From Elusimicrobia bacterium GWA2_56_46 (lineage in GTDB: Bacteria; Elusimicrobiota; Elusimicrobia; Elusimicrobiales; UBA9959), in assembly GCA_001799575.1 (NCBI GenBank), contig MGTT01000016.1, positions 183,401 through 247,400 on the forward strand: a DNA stretch of 64,000 nucleotides. Reading direction: 5' to 3'. The position numbers and the translations under genes were made by a program. The notes beneath the pieces were generated by a model, which made no database searches, was not told the DNA's origin, and worked only from the letters and a program-made list of their open reading frames with translations. Shown here one piece after another: positions 41,480 through 51,808 of the stretch. Numbering within the stretch: position 1 is the stretch's first letter; the number at the start of each line of letters is the position of its first letter.

Positions 41480-43618
41480 ATGAATTGCACACCCGGCGGA
41501 ATTTCACACGACGCACAGGATTTTATGGCTCAGCTTGAACACATTGAAGCAATAGAAAAACAGCTCTGGAACGCGGCCGACACTCTTCGTGCCAATTCCA
41601 ATTACGCGAGCAACGAATATTTCATGCCGGTGATGGGCCTTATCTTTCTACGGCACGCCTATAGTCGCTATTTAGGCGTCAAAGACCAGATTATAGCGGA
41701 CCTGCCCAAACGCGGTGGGAAACCTCGCGAACTGACTAAGGCAGATTTCTCCCAAAAAACCGCGATTTTCCTTAGGACTGAAGCGCAATTTGACCACCTC
41801 GTTTCTCTCCCTGAGGGCGCAGACCGGGCCAAAGCCATTATAAAGGCGATGGAGTCCATAGAGTCCGACTACAAAACGCTGGAGGGAATATTGCCCAAAC
41901 AGGATTACCAGGAAATTTCCAACGAGGTCCTGGGTAATCTTCTGAGAATGATGAATCCGGACGAGCTTAAAACCGCTTCCGGCGATATTTTTGGTCGCAT
42001 TTACGAATACTTTCTTACCCAGTTTGCCGACCAGAAGGCGCATGACGGCGGTGAGTTCTTCACCCCTGTCTCGCTGGTCTCTCTTATCTCCAATGTGCTG
42101 GAGCCTAAAAAAGGCATAGTTCTGGACCCTGCCTGTGGCTCCGGCGGAATGTTTGTGCAAAGCGCGCATTTTGTGGAACGCCTTAAGGAAAACCCTTCCG
42201 AAAAGCTCACCTTCTACGGTCTTGAAAAAAACGCCACTACAATCCGCTTGGCGAAGATGAACCTGGCCGTCCACGGTTTGCAGGGCAACATAGAAAAAGC
42301 CATCACCTATTACGAGGACCCACACGAATTGCTCGGTAAGTCCGATTTTGTAATGGCCAACCCACCGTTCAATGTGGATGAGGTAGACGCTGAAAAGGTC
42401 AAACGCGATCCGCGTCTGCCTTTTGGGCTACCGGGCGTGAATCAAAATGAAAAAGTCTCCAACGGCAATTACCTGTGGATAAGCTATTTCTACAGCTACC
42501 TTGCCAAAAACGGCAGAGCGGGATTTGTAATGTCCTCTCAGGCTTCCAGCGCGGGGCGCGACGAGGCCAAGGTACGCCAGAAGCTTATCGAAACTGGCGC
42601 GGTGGACGCTATGGTGGCCATCCGCTCTAACTTTTTCTATACCCGCACCGTGCCCTGCGAGCTTTGGTTCCTGAACAAGGCAAAGCCCGCCCAGCATAAG
42701 GACAAAGTTCTTATGCTGGACGCACGCAATGTATACCGCAAGGTTACGCGCAAGATTTATGACTTCAGCCCTGAGCAGTTGAACAATCTTCTCTCAATAG
42801 TCTGGCTCTATCGTGGAGAGCAGAAGCGGTTTACCGACCTTGTTGCCGGGTACATGGAGCGCACTCTGGCGGAAGCCTCCACCTGTATTGATGACGCCGG
42901 TAGCTCTGCAAGGCCAATTCAGGACTACGTCAATAACTTATTCCAGTTGAAGAACCATTTGGAGTCCCTGGCATCTGATTTTAAGAAGGTAACGACCCAT
43001 GCGGAGGCGTTAAAAGAATTTTTTGATGAACTGCAAATCTTTACTGCCGATGCCGTTGTGGCTTATAAAGCCCTGGTTCTCTCCGAGAAACGCAAATGGA
43101 CTGATGTGTATCGTAAGAAGGGCGACCTTAATAGCGCGGTAAAAAGCTTCTCGGCCTTGGATAACGCCACCCGGGACCTTGTAAAGCAGGCCGATCTGGT
43201 TTACAAACTCGGAATAAGGGTATATGACATCGCAGTAAAGGATCCGGGTAAGTTGGGAATAGGCTACTCTTCCGAGGCCCGCAAGGCCGCTGATGCCAGA
43301 CGCACCGTATTGGTTGAGCAGTTAAAACAGGTCCATTATTTCTATAAGCAGGCGGCATGGCTTACCGAGCGCTTCCCGGAAGCGAAGTTGAGAGATGTTT
43401 CCGGCCTGGTGAAGTTGGTGGATAAGGCCGAGCTTGAGAAAAACGACTGGAGCCTGACGCCAGGGCGGTATGTGGGTGTGGCCCCGGAAATAGAGGATGA
43501 GAGTTTTGATTTTGAGGAAGTCCTGCGCGATATACATGTAGAACTGGAAGGCCTGAACGCCGAGGCCGCAACTCTTGCCGCCAAGATAAAAAATAATTTT
43601 GAGGAATTGGGGATATGA
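41480..43618 (+). CDS. hsdM: Type I restriction-modification methyltransferase subunit
   Basis: 712 residues. It methylates adenine in the sequence chosen by HsdS. The N-terminal HsdM helical domain (ends ~150) precedes the methyltransferase fold with LDPACGSGGMFVQSA (AdoMet motif I near 218) and the catalytic motif MANPPFNVDE (near 292). A C-terminal extension of more than 200 residues, with helical segments, is longer than in classic HsdM. The start has a strong AGGAGG upstream. Its stop overlaps HsdS as ATGA. Confidence 0.95.
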   Translation: MNCTPGGISHDAQDFMAQLEHIEAIEKQLWNAADTLRANSNYASNEYFMPVMGLIFLRHAYSRYLGVKDQIIADLPKRGGKPRELTKADFSQKTAIFLRTEAQFDHLVSLPEGADRAKAIIKAMESIESDYKTLEGILPKQDYQEISNEVLGNLLRMMNPDELKTASGDIFGRIYEYFLTQFADQKAHDGGEFFTPVSLVSLISNVLEPKKGIVLDPACGSGGMFVQSAHFVERLKENPSEKLTFYGLEKNATTIRLAKMNLAVHGLQGNIEKAITYYEDPHELLGKSDFVMANPPFNVDEVDAEKVKRDPRLPFGLPGVNQNEKVSNGNYLWISYFYSYLAKNGRAGFVMSSQASSAGRDEAKVRQKLIETGAVDAMVAIRSNFFYTRTVPCELWFLNKAKPAQHKDKVLMLDARNVYRKVTRKIYDFSPEQLNNLLSIVWLYRGEQKRFTDLVAGYMERTLAEASTCIDDAGSSARPIQDYVNNLFQLKNHLESLASDFKKVTTHAEALKEFFDELQIFTADAVVAYKALVLSEKRKWTDVYRKKGDLNSAVKSFSALDNATRDLVKQADLVYKLGIRVYDIAVKDPGKLGIGYSSEARKAADARRTVLVEQLKQVHYFYKQAAWLTERFPEAKLRDVSGLVKLVDKAELEKNDWSLTPGRYVGVAPEIEDESFDFEEVLRDIHVELEGLNAEAATLAAKIKNNFEELGI

Positions 43619-44823
43619 GTCTTACCCCTCATAAGCTTGGAGAGATTGCGACTATTACTTCAAGCAAGCGTATATTCTTTAATGAATATGTGGACTCCGG
43701 TGTGCCATTTTATCGCTCTAAGGAAATTATCCAGTTTTTCAACAATGAAACAAACAGTCAGCCGCTGTATATTGCCGAAGCAAAGTATTCGCAGATAAAG
43801 GAAAAGTTCGGTGTTCCCAAAATCAATGATTTGCTTTTAACGTCAGTCGGAACGATTGGTGTCCCTTATCTGGTAAAAGATGACAATCCATTTTATTTCA
43901 AAGATGGAAACCTAACGTGGTTCCGAGATCTTGAAAAAAAGGTCGTACCAAAGTATTTTTTCTATCTGCTTCAGACCCCATCAACCCGCTCATTGTTGAA
44001 TACTCGTGCCAAAGGTTCTTCGCAACCAGCGCTAACAATAGAATCACTTAAAGACATAGAACTTGCATTCCATAATTTAGAAGCACAGAGAAAAATAGTG
44101 GATATCCTGTCTGGATATGATGACCTGATTGAGAATAACCGACGGCGGATAGAGTTGTTGGAAGAGTCCGCCCGGTTGCTCTACCGCGAATGGTTCGTCC
44201 ATTTCCGCTTCCCCGGCCATGAACATTCGGAAATTAAAGACGCGTTGCCATCCGGGTGGATAAAGGCGAAACTATCTGACGTCGCAGATGTTAATCACAG
44301 AACGATCGGTAGAAATTACCAAGGCCCGATAAAATATATCGATATCTCTGCTGTTACACCGGGAAGGATTAATTTAGCTCAAGAATATGATTTTGCAGAA
44401 GCACCTAGTCGGGCACAGCGTGTGGTGAAACATGGTGATATTCTTTGGTCATGTGTGCGCCCTAATCGAAGATCGCATGCAATAGTCTGGAAGCCTGCTG
44501 AAAATCTAATTGCCTCGACCGGCTTTGCTGTTATTACTCCGACACATTTACCCACATCCTATTTATATCACGCCATAACAACCGATGATTATGTGGGATA
44601 CCTTTCGAACAATGCCCGTGGAGTGGCATATCCTGCGGTTACTGGAACAGATTTCGAAAATAGTCGTATAGTAAAGCCGCTCCCTCAAATTGTGCAGTTA
44701 TTTGATGATATCGTGGAGCCCGTGCTTACCCAAATCTATATCCTGAATGAGGGGAATGTGCGGCTTGCCCAATCCCGCGATATACTTCTACCAAAACTAA
44801 TGAACGGCGAGGTTGCCGTATGA
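43615..44823 (+). CDS. hsdS: Type I restriction specificity subunit
   Basis: 402 residues with two target-recognition domains separated by conserved helical spacers. The first TRD spans ~1-155, ending QRKIVDILSGYDDLIENNRRRIELLEESARLLYRE (spacer), and the second ~215-375. It reads the bipartite DNA target for HsdM and HsdR. TRDs are visibly richer in A+T than the flanking genes, as usual for horizontally exchanged recognition domains. Four-base overlaps connect it with hsdM and hsdR. Confidence 0.94.
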   Translation: MSLTPHKLGEIATITSSKRIFFNEYVDSGVPFYRSKEIIQFFNNETNSQPLYIAEAKYSQIKEKFGVPKINDLLLTSVGTIGVPYLVKDDNPFYFKDGNLTWFRDLEKKVVPKYFFYLLQTPSTRSLLNTRAKGSSQPALTIESLKDIELAFHNLEAQRKIVDILSGYDDLIENNRRRIELLEESARLLYREWFVHFRFPGHEHSEIKDALPSGWIKAKLSDVADVNHRTIGRNYQGPIKYIDISAVTPGRINLAQEYDFAEAPSRAQRVVKHGDILWSCVRPNRRSHAIVWKPAENLIASTGFAVITPTHLPTSYLYHAITTDDYVGYLSNNARGVAYPAVTGTDFENSRIVKPLPQIVQLFDDIVEPVLTQIYILNEGNVRLAQSRDILLPKLMNGEVAV

Positions 44824-47800
44824 GCCAATATACCGAAGATTCGTTGGTTCAAAGGACCACGGCAGACTATCTTAAAGATAGCCTCGGGTGGATCTCGGTA
44901 TATGCCTACAATAACGAGGATTTTGGTCCGGCCAGTCTTCTGGGACGGGCGTCAGACAAGGAAGTGATTCTAACCCGCTCACTCCGGAAAAAGCTGGAAG
45001 AGTTTAACCCCGGGTTGCCCGACGATGTGTATGCATCAGCAGTGCGCCAGGTAACCGAAGCCGGCCTCAGCCAGAGCATCCTAACCAACAACCGGGAAAA
45101 ATACGAACTCCTTAAAACCGGCGTAAAGGTGCCATTCCGCAACGCCGCCGGTGAACATAAAACTGAAACCCTGCGTGTTTTTAATTTTGACGAACCGGAA
45201 AAGAATGAGTTCCTTTGCGTGCGCGAGTTGTGGGTACGCGGTGATCTCTACCGCCGCCGTACCGACATAATCGGTTTTGTAAACGGAATCCCGCTGCTTT
45301 TTATCGAGTGCAAGAACATCCACAAGGACGTTAAAGCCGCCTATGAGAAAAACCTTGCGGATTACAAGGACACCATCCCGCATTTGTTCAGCCACAACGC
45401 CTTTATAGTCCTGGCTAACGGCACCGAAGCCAAATTGGGCTCCGTGTCCGGAAAATTTGAGCATTTTCATGAATGGAAACGACTTTCCGAAGGGGAAACC
45501 GGCATTGTCGGCATGGAGACCATGCTTAAAGGCATCTGTGCGAAGTCCAACTTCATGGATTTGTTCGAGAACTTCATTGTCTTTGATGATTCGGCCGGCA
45601 AGCAGGCCAAGATCATCGCCAAGAACCACCAGCACCTGGGTGTGAACCGTGCTTTTGAGGCCGTAATACAGCGCAAGGCGCGTTCTGGTAAGCTGGGTGT
45701 TTTTTGGCACACACAGGGTTCCGGCAAAAGCTACTCCATGGTCTTTTTTACCCGAAAAATACACCGCAAGCTCGGCGGAAATTTTACGTTCCTTGTCTGC
45801 ACCGACCGGGATGACCTGGACTCCCAGATATATAAAACTTTTGCCGGGTGCGGCCTCGTAGATAATGACACCGACCCCTGCCGCGCTGCAGACGGTGACC
45901 ACCTCAAAGCTCTTCTAGGCCAGCACAAAGCGTATGTGTTCACTTTAATACAGAAATTTAACCAGGATGTGGCACCTGAAAACGGATATTCGCTGCGGGA
46001 TGATGTGATAGTAATTACAGACGAGGCGCACCGCACCCAATACGGGCGGCTCTCCCTGAATATGCGTAATGCCCTCCCCAACGCCAGTTATATTGGTTTT
46101 ACAGGTACGCCCCTATTCAAAGACGACGAAATAACAAAGCGCGTGTTTGGCGACTATATCTCCACCTATGATTTTCAACGCGCAGTTGATGATAACGCCA
46201 CTGTCCCGCTCTATTACGACGCACGGGGAGACAAGCTGGGAATTGAAACAAATGATCTCAATGAGCGTGTTGCCGCTAAGCTGGAGGAGTTGGAATCGGA
46301 CGATATAGACGTCCAGCAGCGTTTAGAGCGTGAGCTGTCCCGCGATTACCACATAATTACCGCTCAAAAACGACTGGACCAGGTGGCTAAGGATTTCGTG
46401 GAGCATTATTCAAATGCCTGGGAATCCGGCAAGGCTATGCTGATCTGCATAGATAAAATCACCTGCGTGCGGATGTATAACCTGATTACTCAATACTGGC
46501 GGGAGAACATAAAGGAGTTTAAGACCAAACTCGGGCGAATAACCGACGAACAGGAACTTGCCGAACGCCAACGCCAGCTTGAGTGGCTGCAGGAAACCCA
46601 GTTTGCGGTAGTGGTAAGTGAAGAACAGGGGGAAGTGGATAAGTTCCGGAAATGGAATTTGGACATCACAAAACATCGCCGGCTCCTTAAAAATGGCCTG
46701 GACATTCCGGAAAGGCTTCGTAATAAGCCGGAGTTCGCCGGAAAACAGCGCATGGACGCCGACTCCGCCTTCAAAGAGCCGGAGCATCCGTTCCGGGTGG
46801 CCATTGTCTGCGCCATGTGGCTAACCGGCTTTGATGTGCCGAGCCTGGGGACGCTATATCTGGATAAACCGCTAAAAGCTCATACCCTCATGCAGGCCAT
46901 AGCCCGCGCAAACCGCGTTTATGAGGGGAAAAACAACGGGCTTGTAGTCGATTACTGTGGAATCCTCAAAAACCTGCGTGCAGCACTCGCTGTTTTCGCG
47001 GGCACAGCTGATTCCTCTCGTGGCGACGGCAGCGATGCCGATCCGGCTAAGCCGGAAGAGGAACTATTAGAGGAGCTTAAAGAAGCCATTTCCTATGTTC
47101 GCATTTTCCTGACTGATCGCGATGCTTCGCTGGATGACATTATCACGAAAACCTCTTTTGCCCGTAATGCGGCGATTCTAGCAGCCAAAGAGGCCGCAAA
47201 TGAGAATGATGAGACCCGCAAGCGGTTTGAAATAATGTGCCGGGAGGTTTTTAAGAAATTCAAGGCGTGTATTAACATCTTCGGGGTAAACGATTTTCGT
47301 AAGGACTATGACGCCATTAACATCGTGTACCGCAGCCTGCAGAAAGACCGTGATGAGGCAGATATTACCGACATAATACGCCAGCTGCATGCCATTGTGG
47401 ACGATGTCATCACTACTCAGGGTGCGGCTCCATGCAAAGACAGAAAAATATTCAATATCGCCGCGATTAATTTTGACCGCTTGCGCGAGGAATTTGAGCG
47501 ATCACCGGCAAAGCGGACCACAGTGCAGGGGCTTAAAGAGGCTATCGCTTGCCGTCTCCAAAAGATGCTGGCTCGCAACCCTCTGCGAATGGACCTCCAG
47601 CAGGATTACGAAAGGATTCTTGCTGAATACAACCAGGAAAAGGACCGTGCCACGATAGAGCATACCTTTGAAGCCCTGCTTAAATTTGTCCAGCAACTTG
47701 ATGAAGAGGAAACACGGTCTATTCGGGAGGAGTTGGACGAGGAAAGCCTTGCCATATTCGATCTCCTCAAAAAGCCGGAATTATCCGCGCCAGATATTAA

Positions 47801-48050
47801 GCGCATAAAAAAAGTAGCGGTGGAGTTGCTGGGGACCCTAAAGGCTGAGAAACTGCGTATAGACCACTGGCAGGAAAAGGAAACCACTCGCGATTCAGTC
47901 CGCATAGCGATACATAATTTCCTCTACAGCGACGACTCCGGCCTTCCCGCGCCAGTTTACACCGAGGCCGATATAGAGCAGAAGACCGCCGCCGTGTTCC
48001 AGCACGTCTATCGCGTGTATCCGACGGTGCCATCGCCGTACTATCATTGA
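44820..48050 (+). CDS. hsdR: Type I restriction endonuclease/translocase subunit
   Basis: 1,076 residues. The N-terminal PD-(D/E)xK nuclease is seen in PLLFIECKNIHKDVKAAYE (near 160). SF2 helicase motor motifs follow: Walker A HTQGSGKSYSMV near 300, DEAHRTQYG near 402, GFTGTPL near 427 and IARANRVYEGK near 690. It translocates and cuts unmodified DNA. The ATG overlaps hsdS as ATGA, so hsdMSR is one operon. The CBASS operon starts 45 bases later. Confidence 0.95.
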   Translation: MSQYTEDSLVQRTTADYLKDSLGWISVYAYNNEDFGPASLLGRASDKEVILTRSLRKKLEEFNPGLPDDVYASAVRQVTEAGLSQSILTNNREKYELLKTGVKVPFRNAAGEHKTETLRVFNFDEPEKNEFLCVRELWVRGDLYRRRTDIIGFVNGIPLLFIECKNIHKDVKAAYEKNLADYKDTIPHLFSHNAFIVLANGTEAKLGSVSGKFEHFHEWKRLSEGETGIVGMETMLKGICAKSNFMDLFENFIVFDDSAGKQAKIIAKNHQHLGVNRAFEAVIQRKARSGKLGVFWHTQGSGKSYSMVFFTRKIHRKLGGNFTFLVCTDRDDLDSQIYKTFAGCGLVDNDTDPCRAADGDHLKALLGQHKAYVFTLIQKFNQDVAPENGYSLRDDVIVITDEAHRTQYGRLSLNMRNALPNASYIGFTGTPLFKDDEITKRVFGDYISTYDFQRAVDDNATVPLYYDARGDKLGIETNDLNERVAAKLEELESDDIDVQQRLERELSRDYHIITAQKRLDQVAKDFVEHYSNAWESGKAMLICIDKITCVRMYNLITQYWRENIKEFKTKLGRITDEQELAERQRQLEWLQETQFAVVVSEEQGEVDKFRKWNLDITKHRRLLKNGLDIPERLRNKPEFAGKQRMDADSAFKEPEHPFRVAIVCAMWLTGFDVPSLGTLYLDKPLKAHTLMQAIARANRVYEGKNNGLVVDYCGILKNLRAALAVFAGTADSSRGDGSDADPAKPEEELLEELKEAISYVRIFLTDRDASLDDIITKTSFARNAAILAAKEAANENDETRKRFEIMCREVFKKFKACINIFGVNDFRKDYDAINIVYRSLQKDRDEADITDIIRQLHAIVDDVITTQGAAPCKDRKIFNIAAINFDRLREEFERSPAKRTTVQGLKEAIACRLQKMLARNPLRMDLQQDYERILAEYNQEKDRATIEHTFEALLKFVQQLDEEETRSIREELDEESLAIFDLLKKPELSAPDIKRIKKVAVELLGTLKAEKLRIDHWQEKETTRDSVRIAIHNFLYSDDSGLPAPVYTEADIEQKTAAVFQHVYRVYPTVPSPYYH

Positions 48051-48095
48051 GAAATGGCTGGTGTTGTTGAAAATTTAATGAGGTGGAAGTGATAT

Positions 48096-49073
48096 ATGCG
48101 AATTCTAAGTATTGATGGTGGCGGGTATCTCGGATTATCAACCGCCACTTTCATTGAAGGGATAGAACAACACTTTGGGAAATCTTTTGCATCAAACTTT
48201 GATCTTTTTTGTGGCACTAGTACTGGGGCCATTATTGCTCTCGCATTGGCTTCCGGGCTTTCGGGCAAGGAGATACACAGTCTTTATGAAGATTTTGGCC
48301 CCAAAGTATTTAATAACCGAATCCCAGGCCGAAAACAAGTGCGAATCTTCTGGGGATTTCTTTTTAGTCGATATAGTAATAAACCTCTTCGGAACAGTCT
48401 ACAAGCAACATTCCAAAACCGGACACTTGGCGATCTTTATGCCGCCAACAAACGCGTACTGATTACCGCCTTTTCCTTGACTACAGGGAGACCAAGGATA
48501 TTTAAGACAGATCATAGTCCCGAACTTTCACGGGATAATAAACACTTAATCTGCGATATAGCTCTTGCAAGTTCCTCTGCCCCTACCTATCTACCTTTAG
48601 TCAAAATAGCCGATCCCACAAATGGTGCCATTGAGGCATACTGTGATGGAGGAGTATTCGCGAACCACCCGGCACTTTTAGGTTTTACTGAGGCGCTTTA
48701 TCATTGCCGAGTGGAGGCAAAGGATATCCAGGTTTTATCGCTTTCAACGCCTAGGGCAAGTCTGGCCGAGCATGAATCTAGTAAAACTATAATGGAACGC
48801 CAACTGAATCGAGGAGCGCTGGGATGGGGGTGGAATGGCAAGCTCGCCAATATTTTTATAGATGCTAACTCAAGTATTACACATGAAACGCTTCGTCGCT
48901 TGGTGGCGAGATCACCAGGCGCGGTTTACGAACGCATTCTGCTGAATAAACCTGAAGGGGTAGAAATAGATACGACTCACGATGCAGCAACACGCACTTT
49001 ACGTCAAATTGGATTTGATGCGGCGGGACAAGGAGAGGTTCGTGCTCGTATCGCATCATTCTTTCCAAACTAG
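48096..49073 (+). CDS. capV: Patatin-like phospholipase effector of CBASS (CapV type)
   Basis: 325 residues. The patatin core shows the oxyanion Gly-rich loop DGGGYLG (7-13), nucleophile Ser42 in CGTSTGAI and catalytic Asp184 in DGGVFANHP. In CBASS such phospholipases are switched on by the cyclic nucleotide and destroy the cell membrane after phage infection. The gene is the first of four tightly spaced genes; the next begins 11 bases after its stop. This part of the island is markedly richer in A+T than the hsd genes, pointing to separate acquisition. Confidence 0.9.
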   Translation: MRILSIDGGGYLGLSTATFIEGIEQHFGKSFASNFDLFCGTSTGAIIALALASGLSGKEIHSLYEDFGPKVFNNRIPGRKQVRIFWGFLFSRYSNKPLRNSLQATFQNRTLGDLYAANKRVLITAFSLTTGRPRIFKTDHSPELSRDNKHLICDIALASSSAPTYLPLVKIADPTNGAIEAYCDGGVFANHPALLGFTEALYHCRVEAKDIQVLSLSTPRASLAEHESSKTIMERQLNRGALGWGWNGKLANIFIDANSSITHETLRRLVARSPGAVYERILLNKPEGVEIDTTHDAATRTLRQIGFDAAGQGEVRARIASFFPN

Positions 49074-49084
49074 GAGATATAATA

Positions 49085-50068
49085 ATGGCTAATGTACAGA
49101 AACAGTTCGAGGAATTCCATAATAAAATCCGCGTCGACGACTATGATTCTCTCCGCGAAAAGCGTGATATTGTCCTAAAGCGCCTGCGGAAGCATCTCAA
49201 AGAAAACAAACGGCCTGGTTTTGATGAACTACTCCAGGGGAGTTATGCTATGGGTGTTGGTATCACGCCTATTAAAGAGTTGGAGTATGACATGGATATT
49301 GGGCTCAGATTTGAAATCAATTATCAGGATTATAATGCCGCTGAAATTTCAAAGTGGGTCTATGAAGGTGTCGAGGATCATACCGACAAGGTCGAACAAA
49401 AAGGGCCCTGCATACGAGTCACTTACGCCCAAGGTGGGTACCACCTCGACTTGGTATGCTATGCGTGGGAGAAAAACTCAAACAGTGGAATATTTAAGCT
49501 CGCGCATAAAACTAAGGGCTGGAAACCTGCAGATCCCCCGGGTCTTTTGGAGTTTGTTGAAAAAACACGAAAACCGTTTGATATTGCGAAGGATTCTGCG
49601 ACCCAGACCGACCAGTTTCGACGCTCAGTTCGATATCTTAAACGGTGGAATGATGAGGCCATCCCAAGGGAGTCTGATACAAAACCGACAGGGCTGTCTT
49701 TTATTCTCCTCTGCGCGGAGCACCTCTCTCCTACTGTTGCCGCAAGCGGCCAGTCAGATGACCTCACAGCACTGCGTAATTTTGCACTTTTAATGGCAAA
49801 CACTACGGGGCGTTTAGTTGCTAAAAAACCCACTCCGGAGTATGAGGATATCTTGGCCAAGTTGCCGGATGCCGAAATGAATGCGTTGAAGTCCCGATTC
49901 GAGAGTCTAGTAAAGATTCTTGGCAATGCGGCTAAGGAAACCGATCCCATAAAAGCATGCGAACTGCTCCAGACGGTCTTTGGTAAGGATTTCCCTGTTC
50001 CCACAGCGGAGGAAACCGCTGCGAGGACGTCAGCCCCGGCTATAATAACCTCCAGTTCTTCTGCATAA
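49085..50068 (+). CDS. CBASS CD-NTase (cyclic oligonucleotide synthase)
   Basis: 327 residues. The nucleotidyltransferase active site is GSYAMGVG (Gly52-Ser53), Asp69 and Asp71 in YDMDIGL, and third Asp122 in YHLDLVCYAW. The N-terminal helix and overall order are those of DncV/cGAS-like enzymes. On phage infection it makes a cyclic di- or trinucleotide that activates the phospholipase. Product cannot be read from sequence. Ends ITSSSSA, a small flexible C-terminus, which is the substrate region for Cap2-type conjugation in related systems. Confidence 0.92.
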   Translation: MANVQKQFEEFHNKIRVDDYDSLREKRDIVLKRLRKHLKENKRPGFDELLQGSYAMGVGITPIKELEYDMDIGLRFEINYQDYNAAEISKWVYEGVEDHTDKVEQKGPCIRVTYAQGGYHLDLVCYAWEKNSNSGIFKLAHKTKGWKPADPPGLLEFVEKTRKPFDIAKDSATQTDQFRRSVRYLKRWNDEAIPRESDTKPTGLSFILLCAEHLSPTVAASGQSDDLTALRNFALLMANTTGRLVAKKPTPEYEDILAKLPDAEMNALKSRFESLVKILGNAAKETDPIKACELLQTVFGKDFPVPTAEETAARTSAPAIITSSSSA

Positions 50069-50074
50069 ATTAAT

Positions 50075-51808
50075 ATGGATCGCATAGAGGCTCAGAAAGT
50101 CTTCCGTGATAATGCCACAAATGAGGCAAAGGAAGAGCTTAAAACATTAGGATTCCGTCCTGATGCGGCGACCCGCTGGAATAGAGAAGCGACTCCCGCA
50201 AGTGGCGGACAAGCCATCTCAGTCACAATTCCCGACAGATTCCCTGACAGCCTTCCCGAGATATTTGTATCCCGGGGGCAACTTTCGCGGAGAATACCGC
50301 ATGTGGAACCAAATGGGAAAATATGTATTGCACAGGAAGGTGCTGTTCTCTTAGACACGGGGCGTCCTCGTGCAATTGTTCGTGATGCTATTAAGCTTGC
50401 GGAAATTACCTTGACCCGCGGACTCGCTGGTGAATTAGATGCCGATCTGCACGAGGAATTCTTAGCGTATTGGAATAGAGGCTGCGCCTGTAAGATTATA
50501 TGGTTTTCCCCTATCCGAAAGGAGGCGGGCGAGATTACGTTGGTGGCTCTCGACGTGGGGGACTCAAACTTCTGTAAAAATATTGTCGGCCCAAGTTATG
50601 AGGAGATTGATGCTTGGGCGAAGAAAATTAATAAACGAGTGCGTTCTTTCGGCAAGGCTTTTTTTATTCCACTTCATACGCCCTTTCCTCCACCTGATTT
50701 CGATGAACAGTTGTCGGTTGAAGGATTTCTGGAACAAATAGAGGACTTGTGCGATACTTCTGACTTTGATGCGCTTATAGAGTGGCTTACCACAGTTACA
50801 ACTCCAGCCACCATTATCGTTTCGATTCCAGCTACCGACAAGAGTGGCAGTGTTTTGTTTGGGTTTGCAATACCTCGAATAGACTCACTCTATCACACAC
50901 GCATGAATCTTCGTCCCAAGCATGCGGCCCAGGATATTGAATATATGCCAGGCATGCCAATCAAACGAATAGAAGTCGAAAGGCATGATTCTGATTTTAT
51001 TACTACGCGCGGCGGAGCTTTTGATATTCTCCGAACAAAGACAGTGGCCGTAATAGGTTGCGGCGCACTGGGTTCACAGGCTGCAAAGTGCCTTGCCCTA
51101 GCTGGAGTGGGCAAGCTAAGGCTTATAGATCCCGAAACATTTGCTCCAGAAAATCTTCATCGACACCTTCTTGGCGCAGGCTGGATTGGGACCAGCAAGG
51201 TAGTCGGTATTGAAAAAGAATTATCTTCTGCCCTCCCAAACCTTACAGTGGAAGCACGTCCACACTCAGCGGAACAAGTCCTGCATGATGAGCCAGCTTT
51301 TATATTGGGAAGTAGTGCAATCCTAATTGCAACTGGTGATGAGACTTTGGACCGCGTTTTGAATGATTTACTCGTAGATGGTCCACCTTCCATCTTCTCC
51401 TGGATTGAGCCATTAGGTATTGGTGGCCATGCATTATCTACGCGAAATTCTGGAGAACGAGGGTGTTTCGAATGTCTTTATGAACCGATTAATGGGGTTC
51501 GATTAGGGAATGTATCATCCTTTGTTCGCCATGGTCAGGAACTTGCCCGTTCATTTGCGGGATGTGCAGGACGATTTATGCCTTTTTCCGCACTTGACGC
51601 AATTCGTACAGCCACCGAAGCCTCTCGCTTGGTAATCGAAGCATTGGCTGAGGATTCACCAAAAAACACTCTTGTCAGCTGGTATGGAGACCCACAGGCC
51701 CTTATTGCTGCAGGCTTTACTGTATCCGACCGCGCTGCGCGCTTTTTACCTGGTCAGACGATAAGGACGTCCAATTTTGCACGATTGGATTGTAAAATCT
51801 GTGGCTAA
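50075..51808 (+). CDS. cap2: CBASS Cap2-type E1-E2 fusion protein
   Basis: 577 residues. The N-terminal E2-like part has Cys84 in PNGKICIAQEG. The C-terminal E1 (ThiF-like) domain shows the nucleotide loop VIGCGALGSQAAKC (near 325), the DPETFAPENLHRH segment that binds ATP, and Cys residues in GCFECLYEP and AGCAGRFMPF. In type II CBASS it conjugates the CD-NTase C-terminus to targets and primes the synthase. It starts six bases after the CD-NTase gene and its stop lies inside the start of cap3. Confidence 0.93.
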   Translation: MDRIEAQKVFRDNATNEAKEELKTLGFRPDAATRWNREATPASGGQAISVTIPDRFPDSLPEIFVSRGQLSRRIPHVEPNGKICIAQEGAVLLDTGRPRAIVRDAIKLAEITLTRGLAGELDADLHEEFLAYWNRGCACKIIWFSPIRKEAGEITLVALDVGDSNFCKNIVGPSYEEIDAWAKKINKRVRSFGKAFFIPLHTPFPPPDFDEQLSVEGFLEQIEDLCDTSDFDALIEWLTTVTTPATIIVSIPATDKSGSVLFGFAIPRIDSLYHTRMNLRPKHAAQDIEYMPGMPIKRIEVERHDSDFITTRGGAFDILRTKTVAVIGCGALGSQAAKCLALAGVGKLRLIDPETFAPENLHRHLLGAGWIGTSKVVGIEKELSSALPNLTVEARPHSAEQVLHDEPAFILGSSAILIATGDETLDRVLNDLLVDGPPSIFSWIEPLGIGGHALSTRNSGERGCFECLYEPINGVRLGNVSSFVRHGQELARSFAGCAGRFMPFSALDAIRTATEASRLVIEALAEDSPKNTLVSWYGDPQALIAAGFTVSDRAARFLPGQTIRTSNFARLDCKICG